A stretch of 64,000 nt of DNA from Pardosa pseudoannulata. Its lineage: Eukaryota; Arthropoda; Arachnida; Araneae; Lycosidae. Location of the stretch: positions 58,651,003-58,715,002 of the forward strand of contig CM063501.1 in assembly GCA_032207245.1 (NCBI GenBank), given 5' to 3'. The translations under genes were made by a program, and so were the position numbers. The notes beneath the pieces are model-generated. The model was not told where the DNA came from and searched no databases. It was given only the letters and a program-made list of their open reading frames with translations. Positions 46,932 to 57,114 of the stretch are shown in pieces. Every line of letters begins with the position of its first letter. The stretch's first letter is position 1.

Positions 46932-48502
46932 TGAAAATTTTAAAAATACAGTGCTATTACAGTTTTTATTATCATTATTGATAAATTAACAATAAAACAG
47001 TTAATTTATATATATACATGTATATATAATATGTATATTATTACATTATAAATAATCAATAAATTCAATAAAATTATATTTACTAAAATAATAAATGTAT
47101 TATTTAATTTAATTAAAAGTTTCCTGAATTCCACAGAAGGCCAGAAACCTTTACTTGGAGAGACAGAGCACAGTTTGGCCATCCCTATATACACAGTAAA
47201 AATTCAAAACATTTAAAATTCTTCTAGATTACTTCCCATACACTAAAATATATGAAAACAGCAAAAACTTTTCAATGTTCTGTAACAAGCTTTCAGATAA
47301 CCAAAAATATTCTACTGCAAATATGTTTATTATATCAGCTTTTACTTTTTCATAATATTACTGTCATTGTGGTACATATATACAAGTAAAAAAAGTGTAC
47401 AAATATATTTTTATTTTAAGCAATAAAGAGTCAAAATATTTAATAAAACAATGAATTTAGGAAAATGTTTTAATTAAAACCGAAGTAAATCTAAGACTAT
47501 CGAAGTAACCTTGGATGCTGTAAATCCTATGTTAATGACATAGGATTTACAGTCTTGTTAATTACTTTGTATGTGAAATATTTTAGAAACATCACCACGA
47601 TGATGAAATAGGAATAGTTATTTTGACCTAAACATTAAAAGAAAGGGAAAATTTTAATACTTTTCGGAATTATCTACATCCTGGTGGTACAAAATAAACA
47701 TTCTTTTATCAGTTGTTCTGACAGTGCTTTCATCACCATCATCCCCATATTATGCCTATTTCAAAAAGGCCAATTTATGCCTATTTGTCTCTTGCTTGAT
47801 TCCCATAATTCAAAAATGTTTTTTGGTTTGGAAATCGATAAAATGTCTATTAAGAAACTGATAAATATAGGTGTTTCAGTTTTTAATGCATTTATAGCTT
47901 GCACTAATAAAGATTTGATTTCAATAAACACTGCATTCCATCTCGAATCCCACGTTTGCTGCAATTCATTCTTCCTTTCTATATGTTAGAAATAAATATA
48001 GATTAATATTTTTTCAGTTAAATTTTGCAAGCTGCAAATGTTCTGCAACAGAGTCGATTGTTTTGCGACATGCGTCACACATTTTGACACATTCTTCTTT
48101 GGGGCTTAGAACTAAATCCTTAATTTTATATAACTAAACATTTATATAAAATAATTTTTAAAAGCCTGGTGTGCTTTTAATTTCAAAATGGTACTTACTT
48201 AAAGCATATGCCTCAAATAATATGTTTGATAAAAAATATAAAAAATAAATATCTACATTTTTTTCAATAAAAATTATATTCAAAACAAAATCAAATCAAT
48301 ATAAATTTACTAAAAATCTGTAATTCTACAAGAACAACATACAGCTGCACAGTAGAGAAAAATTAAACACAATAAAATAAGAAACTTTTTCTTACTTTTC
48401 TATTGCTTCAACTGAACCTGGTATGGCATGTTTTGTACCACTTTCATACAAAACTCCTGTTATGTCAATTAACAATCCTTCAACTGTGGTAGCAGCAGAA
48501 GT
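31639..48502 (-). CDS. LHPP: LHPP-type phosphohistidine / inorganic pyrophosphate phosphatase, 7 exons found
   Basis: Seven minus-strand exons (listed separately) join in phase to 795 nt, that is 264 residues plus stop. The family (HAD superfamily, LHPP) removes phosphate from phosphohistidine and phospholysine and hydrolyses pyrophosphate in the cytosol; human LHPP is about 270 residues. Counting one start Met, the visible motifs are: motif I D14-I-T16-G-V-L-Y with nucleophile Asp14 and general acid/base position Thr16 (Ser in the human protein); motif II in FVTNES (Thr49, Asn50); motif III Lys184 in IIGKP; motif IV Gly208-Asp209-Asp210. The segments PNCVVVGDAGE, GKGKYY and VRTGKF also match the family from memory. 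All catalytic residues are present, so I infer an active enzyme. Introns are 1992, 5369, 309, 4110, 3413 and 876 bp. The stop overlaps an AATAAA-like string. The initiator exon is not certain. Confidence 0.93.
32332..32355. repeat. Perfect 11-bp palindrome, 2-nt spacer
   Basis: ACTTTTGAATG, spacer AA, CATTCAAAAGT. In an LHPP intron, 20 bp from a second one. Confidence 0.95.
32375..32402. repeat. Perfect 13-bp palindrome, 2-nt spacer
   Basis: TGTTTGTTCCTTG, spacer AA, CAAGGAACAAACA. Same AA spacer as its neighbour at 32332. Confidence 0.95.
32612..32703 (-). CDS. LHPP: LHPP exon with metal-binding GDD (motif IV)
   Basis: 92 bp, acceptor TTTGTGTAG and donor GTAAGT. It encodes TAMVGDDMYSDICAAQKCSI and on to VRTGKF. 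The GDD..SD motif coordinates Mg2+ in HAD phosphatases. It ends with two bases of an Arg codon completed in the last exon. Confidence 0.95.
33190..33370. mobile_element. Possible transposon scrap
   Basis: ACTTTGTCCACCTCTGG, CAGCTTGGCGCTGATTGAT and AGATATCCTCCTCAGGG look like a repeat I associate with arthropod DNA transposons, but no second copy occurs here and no protein frame is clear. Confidence 0.25.
33448..33550. repeat. Nested inverted repeats in LHPP intron
   Basis: Outer arms AAATGCCCCAAGAAAA (33448) and its complement (33535-33550) enclose ~71 bp. Immediately inside the left arm is a second perfect hairpin, GATTTTGTTCT / TTC / AGAACAAAATC (33464-33488). Confidence 0.92.
34926..35840. 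mobile_element. hAT-type MITE in LHPP intron
   Basis: Left end AAAGGGTTCCCAAGCACTTT with GGCCCACATACCCC; right end inverted CAGTGGTTTCAATCCCCAGG with GGGGGTATGTGGTA. These terminal patterns are typical of hAT (CAGTGGTTC.CAA). No clear 8-bp duplication; left terminus is eroded. Confidence 0.65.
36117..36209 (-). CDS. LHPP: LHPP exon with catalytic lysine (motif III)
   Basis: 93 bp, 31 whole codons, acceptor TTTTCTAG and donor GTAAGA. It encodes YATGVNATIIGKPYDGYFYD and on to LRPED. The Lys of IIGKP is the motif III lysine that stabilises the phospho-aspartate intermediate. Confidence 0.94.
38640..39105. other. G+C-richer patch, possible LTR or retroelement scrap
   Basis: This block stands out from its AT-rich surroundings. 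TGTAGTTACACACC at 38881, a TATAAA-like GTATATAAATG at 39070 and CAAAATAAAATGTACA near 39090 could be the start, TATA and poly(A) parts of a solo LTR. No target duplication or second copy is visible. Confidence 0.25.
39756..39890 (-). mobile_element. Decayed tRNA-derived SINE
   Basis: TTAGACCACAACCTACTATT, TTTAAAGCTGATTTTAAATG and CAGGATTTGAACATA follow the SINE order (body, then mutated B box). Strongly diverged. Confidence 0.5.
40320..40383 (-). CDS. LHPP: LHPP exon (GKG-KYY to GGFTAALE)
   Basis: 64 bp, too short for a standalone ORF call. The acceptor is TTCTTTAG and the donor GTAAGT. It encodes KYYRDKDELVMDLGGFTAAL plus E and ends in phase 0. It lies 309 bp from the previous exon, the shortest intron of the gene. 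Confidence 0.93.
40693..40846 (-). CDS. LHPP: LHPP cap-domain exon
   Basis: 154 bp, encoding ILPEFADCDQSSPNCVVVGD and on to KLITMGKG. It corresponds to the C2-type cap region of the family (PNCVV..DAGE and the following MN.AF..LM pattern). The acceptor is TTTTTCTTAG. The donor GTACTA is weak after the GT, but the joined codon gives GKGKYY, where the human protein has GKGRYY, so the boundary is well supported. Confidence 0.93.
41883..42441 (-). mobile_element. mariner-family deletion derivative with ~140-bp terminal inverted repeats
   Basis: TA duplicated on both sides (41881-41882, 42442-42443). Left end CAGGGTGTTTTAAAAATGGC; right end inverted CAGGGTGTTTCAAAAATGAC; similarity continues for about 140 bp on each side. 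Between the repeats the minus strand (42235-42060) reads the last ~57 codons of a mariner-type transposase with one stop: segments LEQYICSACEAILPEMFTRI and RIRHIVAAHGGYLENIVV followed by TAG. The catalytic DDE/D region is gone. Confidence 0.9.
42553..44876. mobile_element. Possible older hAT element around the 44.4-kb one
   Basis: GAGTGGTTCTCAATCTTTTT at 42553 and an inverted GCAGTGATTCTCAACC at 44876 look like opposite hAT ends. The flanking bases do not form a convincing 8-bp duplication, so the two ends may belong to different insertions. A third such end (GAGAATCACTG) is at 41336-41346. Confidence 0.35.
44364..44839 (+). mobile_element. 476-bp hAT deletion derivative with transposase tail
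   Basis: 8-bp duplication with one mismatch (TTCTAGTG at 44356, CTCTAGTG at 44840). Left end CAGGGATGGGCAAACTACAG; right end inverted CAGGGAGGGGCAAACTTTT. The coding tail at about 44570-44721 reads VFSTLSLRKNNFRSRLTDEH and ends KMKSQFHSSH plus stop, the C-terminal dimerisation region of a hAT transposase. The element at 22686 is its close relative. Confidence 0.92.
45296..45368. repeat. Short tandem repeat TATAGTATATAATAACACAA
   Basis: Three copies of a ~22-bp unit, one interrupted by an extra TATAATA. Confidence 0.85.
46216..46403 (-). CDS. LHPP: LHPP exon with motif II
   Basis: 188 bp between acceptor TTGTGTAG and donor GTATAT. It encodes LRSCKIPFRFVTNESMSTRA through RPFLLVHP. The FVTNES segment holds the Thr-Asn phosphate-binding motif II of HAD phosphatases. 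Phases match the exons on either side (2+1 and 1+2). Confidence 0.95.
46556..46615. repeat. (TA)n microsatellite
   Basis: About 30 TA repeats directly next to the SINE-like element; a second, imperfect TA tract follows that element at 46888-46930. Confidence 0.97.
46616..46887 (-). mobile_element. tRNA-derived SINE, second family, between TA tracts
   Basis: Contains CCCCTAGGGGGCCAGG, CCAAGGGCCCTGGG, GCGAAGCATATG and on the minus strand a tRNA-like head (CCAGTGGTTTTTGGGTAGCG and a B-box-like GTTTGATCC). The copy at 2797-2955 lacks its middle ~110 bp. It appears to have landed in, or seeded, the surrounding TA microsatellite. Confidence 0.65.
47518..47552. repeat. Perfect 15-bp palindrome, 5-nt loop
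   Basis: CTGTAAATCCTATGT, loop TAATG, ACATAGGATTTACAG. In an LHPP intron. Confidence 0.95.
48396..48502 (-). CDS. LHPP: LHPP exon with catalytic motif I
   Basis: 107 bp, phase 0 start and 2 bases over. The acceptor reads TTTATAG and the donor GTAAGA. It encodes TSAATTVEGLLIDITGVLYE and continues SGTKHAIPGSVEAIEK. The DIT motif supplies the aspartate nucleophile of the HAD fold. A second possible acceptor (ACCACAG) lies 19 nt downstream; using it would remove six residues of the unconserved start. Confidence 0.93.
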
Positions 48503-48943
48503 CTATAAAAGTTTTAATTACTTATTTATTAAATCATCTATTTACATATATCTCAAACAGTGAACAATAGAAAAACAATTTCTGAAAACAGTAAATACAA
48601 GGATATGAAAAGGTATGTATGAGACAGATTAAGAACTAATATCACTATCTGCTGAAACTACAGATAGAAATATGGATTTCAATTTCTTAGGTTAATAAGT
48701 CATGCAACTAATTATTTCTACAGGCATTTACAAAGAATAAAATAACTGATTACTAATTAAAATTAAAAAGATTTAACTTCTACAAAATATAATACCAAAT
48801 TAATTAAAGTGAATTAACTTTGAGTGTTAGCTGACTATTAGTAATACAATATAAGTATTTTAGGGAGGGTTGTGATGGGGAGGTTAATGTCCCTTTAAAA
48901 GAAACCAATAAGGCACTTTAGTAATTCATCTTTTAACCTTTAA

Positions 48944-49153
48944 CACTTTCGTGGGCCATTTATTTCTCACTCCATGTTTCCAAATTTTCAAAGCAGAACT
49001 GCTAATTTTATTCAATCAATCGAACAATTGATGACAGCGCAAAACCAAAGTTGGAACAAGACCAATATATTATAATGGGTTTTGTGGTTCCCACAGGTGT
49101 ATTTTGTAAGATCGTGTAGGTGGAAAGTAATCTTCCCATGGCCCACGAAAGGG
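48944..49153. mobile_element. 210-bp TTAA MITE
   Basis: TTAA at 48940-48943 and 49154-49157. Left end CACTTTCGTGGGCCAT; right end inverted CCCTTTCGTGGGCCAT. Confidence 0.88.
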
Positions 49154-49196
49154 TTAATATACATACACAATAAAAGAAAGAAAATCAAGATTTAAG

Positions 49197-49752
49197 TATT
49201 AAAATTAAAATGATTTTATAGATTATCAATGGTTAAAATTTAACAATTTGCATTTTTGATAACTGTATAAATAATAAAAAAATTGAAATATAACAGTCTA
49301 ACAAATTTTGAAATAACATAAATATGAGAGCAAATTGAATTTAAAAAATAAAAATAGTTTAAAAAGCATAATTTGCATCTATTATATAAACTATATAAAT
49401 AAATATGCCATATGAAAAACACAGATAATAAAATAATCTAAAAAGTTTTAAATGTATGTATGAAAACAAATATTAAAATATTAAAATTAAAATGATTTAA
49501 TAGATTATCAATGGTTAAAATTTAACAATTTGCATTTTTGATATCTGTATAAATAATAAAAAATTGAAATATAATAGTCTAACAAATTTTGAAATAATGT
49601 AAATATGAGAGCAAATTGAATTTTAAAAATAAAAATAGTTTAAAAAGCATAATTTGCATCTATTATATAAACTATATAAATAAATATAAAAAGTACAAAT
49701 AATAAAATAATCTAAAAAAGTTTTAAATGTATGTGTGAAAACAAATATTTAA
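49197..49752. repeat. Tandem duplication, 282-bp unit
   Basis: TATTAAAATTAAAATGATTT at 49197 recurs at 49479, and the following 270 bp match with a few substitutions and a ~10-bp gap around 49690. It lies 43 bp downstream of the TTAA MITE. Confidence 0.95.
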
Positions 49753-50628
49753 AAAAAAAAAGAAGAAGATAAATAAAATAAAGCAGCGCAATTTGCTTTG
49801 AAGCAAGCTTGAACTTAGAATGTATTATCAATTACATGCATACATGTGCTAGGAGATTTTATCCCACAATTTTTTTTTAATATAACAGTTTTATTGTCTG
49901 AGTTTATACTGATCGAGAAGAGTAACAAATATAAATTTTAGGTTGTACTGTACATGATCATAACATAATTTATATTAAAAATTAATAAAATAATTTATAA
50001 TGAAATATAATAATTCATATTAAAAATATAAGTTTATAATGTGATTTTTCACATTTTATCATTATTCCTGCAATTAAACTTAAAATTCTTGGACATTTTA
50101 AACGATTATGAGCTTTGAAACAATCTTCATAAGACTATTTAATGCAGAGTAATAACTTTAAATGATTAGAAATGCTTTGTTAAATTCTTTTGCTTCCCTA
50201 AACATATTGCCATACTTATTTCACTAAATCCCTAGTTTGTATTCAAAGATAAATAATTGCATTTATATAAATTTAAAAGGTATAGCAAAATTTAACTAGT
50301 GTTCGATAAAATTTATATACTTTATAAACACATATTTCACAAGAGCTGTCAATATTTTTAACTTTGGGAAGGAATTAGTTATCTTTCAATATTCTTATGG
50401 AAATAAATTCTTAAAAATTTATAGTTCAGTTCAACTATTCGTACTAATGTAGTGTAATTCCATTATGTTGCTGTTTGCTTGATAACCAAAATGCCATAAA
50501 AAACTTTTTTTTTCATAATGTTCACAGAGTGTAAAAAAAAATGTTTTTTGACTAAGTAACAGCTCAAAATTATTAGAAAAATGAAATATTAAAAAAAGAA
50601 TATATGATGAAACAATCAAACTTATTCA

Positions 50629-50991
50629 GGATTCCCACTCTTTTTCCAGAACAAAAATTAAGGACTTTCTAAAGACCAAAGTAACTTTTTATAAGGACCT
50701 ACTTGAAACACACAACATAATGGCATAAACCCTATCTCCTGAGGAACATATTTCAATGATTAAGAACCAGACAAGGAATGTTCAATACATGCCCTACAAT
50801 ATTTCAGAATTAAGTTTTTTAAAATGCCTAAAAATTAATATAAGATAAATCTATTTGACAAAACCTAATTTTGAAAAATGTACATCTAAAGTTTTTTGAG
50901 TGATCAAACTAAAAATACATTGTGAATAAAAACAATATTATAAACAGTACTTCCTCAGGGTTTAAAAATTACTGATATATATTTATATAAG

Positions 50992-51079
<88 letters not shown>

Positions 51080-51485
51080 CTAGCTGATTATATCCAGCAT
51101 TGCCTGGGAAAGAAGAAAGTTTTTGACTTTTCTATTACATTCAATGCAAGGAAAATTAAACTTCCATAAGTAACTGAAATATCTACAAACACCCATCCTC
51201 CATGCTTCATTTAATTAAAATCTGCATTAATGTTAGCTATTAGGAAAGGGCAGCTAACTTTATACTTTAAACCTTTAATACAAAAGATTATATATTTGTC
51301 ATATAAGAAAACTGATATGAAAATCACAGACTGTGGATCTCATCGATGGAGAAATTGATGCATTCCAATTTAGAAAATTAAGGAGTTTTTAAGGACCTTT
51401 GACGAAAATTAAGTAGTTGGGCCCTTAAAAATGAAAGCTAAAATTAAGGAGCTCTTAAGGACTTTTAAGGACCGTGGGAACCCTG
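50629..51485. mobile_element. hAT-like element with long TA tract
   Basis: TTATTCA flanks it (50622-50628, 51486-51492). Ends GGATTCCCACTC and inverted CAGGGTTCCCACGGTCC; subterminal AAGGACTTTTAAGGACC-type motifs on the right and AAGGACTTTCTAAAGACC on the left. An ACTAGCTGATTATATCCAGC segment next to the TA tract looks like the end of a further repeat. Confidence 0.65.
50997..51074. repeat. (TA)n microsatellite, longest in the window
   Basis: About 39 TA dinucleotides without interruption. Confidence 0.97.
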
Positions 51486-51499
51486 TTATTCATGAAATG

Positions 51500-54280
51500 G
51501 TATACAAAATGTTTTTATTATGTTATGAATATCTGGATTAAAAATATACACATATTTTATATTATTGAAATTACCTTTTTGTTTAAAAATATAATAAGTA
51601 GCTTAATTGTAGATTAGGGATGAAAGATACATCTAGTATGTCACTTAACACTTAAAAGCCAGGAGTGGTCATTTTGATAGCAAATAAATTTCAAACTCTC
51701 ATATCTAATGATATACCCAGGGGATTCAAAGATTATACACAATAACCCCCAGATTTTTTTTTCTATTCATGCTTATTTATTTTGCATCGTAAAAAGAAAA
51801 TATGATTTTCTATAAACCCATTTCTGAGAAAAGAACAAAAAAGTTTTTATTCAGTCTAAAAGATGCCTCTGGATAAGTGTTTGCAGATGAAAAGGGGGGG
51901 GGGTATATCTCTATAGAATATGTTCCCTCCTCGCTCAATTACCTGGTAATGAATACAAGAACAAACAGTTCTCCAAACAGTTTTCAGTAATTAAATTAGT
52001 TTAATTCATTTTTTGAAGTAATTAGAAATTTTATCCTATCTTAATTATTTGGCTTATACTATCTTTTATTTTTGTAATATTTGTAACTTGATAAAAGTAA
52101 ATTAATCCTTGTACAGTTTAATAAATTATACTAAATTTGTACCCAAAATTTTATCAAAGCATTTCCAAGAGCATTTCATGTTATTTAAAATATTCTTATG
52201 CAGATTTTTATGAGTCCATTTTTTCTTTTCTTGCCAATTAAAATTTAGACTTCATATATTTCTACATTTTATCAAATATACTCTTCTGGGACAATAAAAA
52301 TTCATAAAAATATATGGATAAACATGCATTATAACATTAATAATTGTTTGAGTAGATATCTGAATCAGACTTTTTGCTAATAAATGTGAAAACATGCAGC
52401 TGAAGTGGCCTTCAAATAGTTCTGCAGTTATGCTTATATATGCAACTGAAATGATATTGATTCAATTTAATCAAAATAGGAAATAAATGCAGTCTTTAAT
52501 TATAAAGTTAAGTAAATAAAAGAAATTAAACCTATCTATTTTAAGTGTACATAACTGAATACACTTCATAAGTCTGAAAATCGTGGCAATGAATAACAGG
52601 CACTCTATAAAATAGAGATATGCTACTAAACAAAATATTTTCTATTATAAAATAACCAAAATAATAAAGTATCCTGGCACAGATTTTATTATTGTATATA
52701 ATGGTATGTAATAAATGGAAATTTTTCAATTTTAAGATATTTTTCAATTTGTCTATTCTTTTTGACAGAACAACTAAAAGTTGGTACACATGTAGTAATG
52801 AATCCTCATGAAAATATTTTTCAATGTGACTAACTTTAGTAGATTGATTAATAATTTGTTTTTAAAATACGGTGGCTAATAGCTAAGGTAGAGTGATAAA
52901 GGATAAAAAATAATATGAAATGAAAAATATGAAAATCATTTAGAATGATTACAAATAAAAGTCTACAAGGACATGCACTATAAAATAGGAAATGGACATT
53001 ATAAAATAAATATCTTTATGGAACTAATCTGAATCAAAACATTTTTTCATACATTTCTGCAAGCAGATAAAATATGCTGGCATCTACTCTTCACATGCTT
53101 AGAAGGGACAAAAGCAACAGAAATTTTACTTCTTAAAAAAAGCGACACTGTTTGGAACATGATTATGCTAAAAGTCATGCACGATTAAAACTGGAAAGTA
53201 CAGATTAAATAATTAATTTTTTCAAATCTTATACTGTTACAAATTCAAGTAATCAATAAAATCTTTTAAATTAATATCAAAATATATGAGTTTATCCTAC
53301 GTTAGGATCACTCATGATTTAATAATGCAGAAAAAAGTTCAACGATGACCAAAGTCTAACTAGACAGCTAATTGACAAATGTATTTTCGCGGCGTAAATC
53401 CTGTATTTTGCACTGTTACCAAAATATTGTTTAAAATATCACAGCTATATTTTCACAATTCATATCTTCCTGCAAACTCAATGACAGACAGCACAACTCT
53501 AGATCTCACCATGGAGCTACTATAAAAACAGTGATCACAGCCTAAAATAATTATTTTCTATGAATTAGTTTATAACCACTACTGAATAAACATATAATAA
53601 CTCTGAATAAACATATAATGTCATTACATAGTTGTAATTTTAAACATTTTATTTGTGTTTTCGGATCCCCTCCCACCAACACATAAAAAAATCTGTCATC
53701 TTATTTCCTGTAAAAGAAAAGCGTAAGATTGGGATATGAAACACTAAATCGTGAAGAATATGGAGAATATGGCATTGTATACGGACTTGTGTACAGTTTA
53801 TGTACAAGCCTGTTATAGTACATATAGTCTATGTGAGGTGTCTTGAAATTTATTGTATATTTTTTATTGAATACAATAATATAGTAATATCAATAAAGAC
53901 AAGTTCATGCCTAAATTTATTCTTCCCAATCAAGAAATTTCTATCCTTTCTTTACATTGCGTTTATCAGCGTGCTTGCTAAACTCTTTGTATTATTTTTC
54001 TCCATCTTTGGAATTTATTAGGGAGCACCTAAAAAATGTGAGAAAAAATGCATGCTAGAAAATTCATAAAATATTTGAGAAAAACTCTTTTAAAATTAAA
54101 AATCTCTTTAACTGTGAACTTAAAACTCTGTCAGGAAAACAAACGATGAGAGATAACTGTCAGGTAGAAACACCAGGGAAATATTTCAGATGGCCTACAT
54201 TATTCACCAATGTATAACAAGCACCCTCTTCTCTAGAGGAAAACAATAATACATTATAAGATACAGTTCGAAATCAGTTG
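51500..54280. other. AT-rich sequence upstream of LHPP
   Basis: Apart from the candidate initiator codon at 53510-53512 I see no exon, terminal repeat or tandem array. It may be the first intron of LHPP. Confidence 0.4.
53510..53512 (-). CDS. LHPP: Candidate LHPP initiator exon (one codon)
   Basis: The first firm LHPP exon begins in phase 0 with no in-frame ATG, and an in-frame stop lies just upstream in the intron. On the minus strand at 53512-53510 an ATG is followed at once by GTGAGA, a good donor. Splicing it to 48502 would give MTSAATTVEGLLID and a 265-residue protein, close to family length. This is inference: any upstream exon ending in phase 0 with an ATG would fit, and the 5' UTR and promoter are not identified. 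The nearest promoter-like patch is about 0.8 kb further upstream on this strand (54290-54481). Confidence 0.3.
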
Positions 54281-54289
54281 TTTCATAGG

Positions 54290-54481
54290 GCACGGGCTCC
54301 TGACGTCACGGGTACCTACGTCACTTGGTAACCACCATAGCAACAATGCTGGGGGTCAAGCTAACTGCGCTGATTGAAAAACACGTTGTTCACAGCTTGA
54401 ACTTCGCACGTTGGTGGTACGTTGTGGTTCGCACGTTGTTCACTTGTGTGTTGAAGAGTTATTTAGCATTTATAACTGAAA
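54290..54481. promoter_or_regulatory. Promoter-like patch with CRE sites
   Basis: Contrasts with the AT-rich flanks. A full CRE palindrome TGACGTCA is at 54301-54308, a half site TACGTCA at 54317-54323, then GGTAACC and CATAGCAAC (RFX-like halves). CACGTTGTTCAC occurs twice (54382, 54432). It directly precedes the ATG at 54482. It could drive that fragment, or LHPP in the other direction. Confidence 0.4.
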
Positions 54482-54667
54482 ATGAATGATTACTTGAAGA
54501 ATTTAGATCAACTGTCGCAGAAGCGGTATTTGGATAAAATATCTGTAATAAGTAATATAGATCCATATATTATAAAAGACTGGGAAACGGATATTGACAA
54601 ATTACCAGCAATTTGCTATGGCGACATAAAAAAAGCACAATCTTTTTATTTTACTTACTATCAATAA
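54482..54667 (+). pseudogene. 61-codon fragment of a SWIM/YqaJ-associated invertebrate protein family
   Basis: Opens MNDYLKNLDQLSQKRYLDKI, then DPYIIKDWETDIDKLPAICY and ends SFYFTYYQ before TAA. The layout (RYL.KI......DPY......D...LP...Y.DI) matches, from memory, the N-terminal exon of multi-copy invertebrate proteins that carry SWIM and YqaJ-like domains further on. Those continue past this point; here a stop falls inside the conserved block and no donor is visible, so I call it a truncated copy. It has a promoter-like patch directly upstream, so transcription is possible. Confidence 0.4.
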
Positions 54668-54971
54668 GCAAAGAAACATGTTAACGTTCCGGTCGGAAAA
54701 ACCCTTCGGTTTACAGTTATAAATAATCTTTCGAAGAATTCCTCCTATTCAGTTTCTTTTCAATATGTGATGATTATAATTACAAAAAAATAATTCTCAA
54801 AATTTGTAACTGAAAAAAATACCAGGACATTAAAATAAGACTGTTTACATGTAAACGTCCATAGCAACGAGATAGCGTGCCTACCAGAATGGTTGTTAGG
54901 GTTCGGCGATCTCAGCGATCAGCTGAGTGCTCGTGCCCAATTCCATATCAAGTTATTCCTAACATTAAATG

Positions 54972-55000
54972 ATCTTCTGGTTTTACTGCAACCAGAAGAT
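54972..55000. repeat. Perfect 11-bp palindrome, 7-nt loop
   Basis: ATCTTCTGGTT, loop TTACTGC, AACCAGAAGAT. Confidence 0.95.
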
Positions 55001-55009
55001 TAAGCTATT

Positions 55010-56310
55010 TGCCTTCTGACACAAGAACTTAATATCATTTAATTACTCCTACCAGACTGTTGAGAAACTTAAGAGATAAGGCAATGAAGCATATAGTTCT
55101 CAGAATTACCTTGCATACCATCTCCTGTTGATTGTGTAACCTTACAACTAAACAGATAAACTGGGAATAGGCGGAAGTTGGTGAGTTAGCCACTCACTTT
55201 TGGAGAGTTTAACAGGCTATTCAAGGAAATTTGGATTATGAAGTTATATAGAGTGCAGTCTGTATTTTAATGTTCCAGTATTGGGGTCAGTCTACAATTA
55301 AGTTAGATTTTTGAATATGTGTAAAGAAAATTGCGGACAAGGTTGATTCTCTTTTTTGATTTCTCCTGGCCGTAAGTTTAGCTTTATCCTCGTAACCAAA
55401 ATGAGTGTTGATCGTATGTAATGTAGGATAAAAAATGGTTTTGTAAATTTTGTGAAATAAAATTCGCCAAAGAGCAAACGAAAGCCGAAACCAGACTTCG
55501 ACTGTCATTGAAACTGACAGCATGATGCTTAAAATTGTTTCGACATTACTAAATATGTTTATGTTAGAATTTTAAATTCAACAGTTAATTAATCTAAACC
55601 CATAACACTCCTGCAGTTTAACTCCATCTTCACGAAAGCGTCTGAACCGGCATGAATTTACAAGCAAAATACTTCAAGTCGTCCGAACAGCCCATAGTAC
55701 AGATATTTACTTCCTTTCCCCCACCTTGTCATGATGTATAAAGAGAACAGTCGGTATTGTCCCCTGTCAAAATAGGAAAATCACCTGCCTTAGGTTTTAA
55801 TGCACTTGGGTATAGGAAAGAAAATATACTATTCTATAGTTTGAGCTTGGCAAAATTTTATCTGCTGTGTCCAGGTGCATATGGTAGAACCAAAAGGCAT
55901 GTGAGTCATCTGTGTTGCACGAATAAAGGATTATCTGTTGAAATAGTCAAAACAGGGAATGGGCAGGACAAAATTTGTTTTCATTAGAAACATTAAATGG
56001 TAAAGTTCCGGTTAGGGGGAAGGAATTCTTGAAAATCTTGGTTGAAGAAATTAGGACGTTTCAATATTCTGACCACCTAGTCCAAACCCATGACTCATAG
56101 AGAAAGAAGAAAGAGTTAATAAATAAATTTTGGAGTATAGGTGGGAGGGGAGAACGGTATGAAAATGGGTACCAGGTTATATTTTTGCCAATGGTGGCCC
56201 GTAATACAGATGTTTCTAAATTATTCTGAGTTTTTTCAATTCCATTTGTATCCCAAATACTAGTGCTAACAGTATTAAAAATTAGAAAATTAGAAAAACA
56301 GGCATTTTTG
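55010..56310. other. Unassigned sequence
   Basis: Less AT-rich than average, no recognised exon. The 76-codon ORF at 55757-55987 (+) and the 78-codon ORF at 55287-55523 (-) have no family I recognise. Confidence 0.35.
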
Positions 56311-56315
56311 CTTAA

Positions 56316-56556
56316 CCCGTTCGCGACCAACGTCTCGTGTACTTGACGAGGCGATTCCACTCTTATCAGCCCAGCGTCGCCTCCATGCGATGATCTCCGG
56401 TTGATATTGAGAGATCAGCGTCACGTATCCGTAATCGGAGATATGAAAGTTTTGTTTAAATTTTTAAATGCTAGATTTTATTATTAGATGGCTTTAAACG
56501 GCAACGGTTTTCATAACGGTCGACTTGTATAACATTTATGCGTTGGTCCTCAAGGG
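56316..56556. mobile_element. 241-bp TTAA MITE, uninterrupted copy
   Basis: TTAA at 56312-56315. Left end CCCGTTCGCGACCAACG; right end inverted CCCTTGAGGACCAACGC. The right TTAA is mutated to ATTT. It is the reference for the interrupted copy at 1439-2257. Confidence 0.75.
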
Positions 56557-57114
56557 ATTTATCACCGGATGATCATCCGAAGATCACACCATCAACTGTT
56601 TTCAAAATATTTTCATCGAGGTCATAGATCTTTTGTTATTATTATTATTTACTTGTTTTGGGTGTTTTCAGCTGCCAGACGTATGCTGCCTTTTTTTCGC
56701 CATCATTACTTTAAATATGCATTTTTTCAAGAACAACGTATCAAAATGATATTAAGGTCTTTAAAACGTCAAATAAAAATGATCAGCAAATCAGAGGTTA
56801 CAAAATTGAGTAATGAATTGAGTAATTGAATATATGCAATCGTTTTTTTTTCAGAAGGAAATGTACAAATGAGAATGAGAATGTCTTAGCAAGTGTTCCT
56901 CTCGTTTGTTTTAGCGAAGTTTAGCTGAGATTCCACTGCAGGATTAATGTTCTCACGAAAACAATTTTAAAATTAATGATTGTCTGGTTCAAGATTAATT
57001 CCATTGTGCGTAACCAAAACCTAAGTTGTTAATAACCTGCTTTTCAAATACACGCATACACATGCACACGGATACACACATCACAGAATACAGGCAATCG
57101 TATAATTATGTTAC

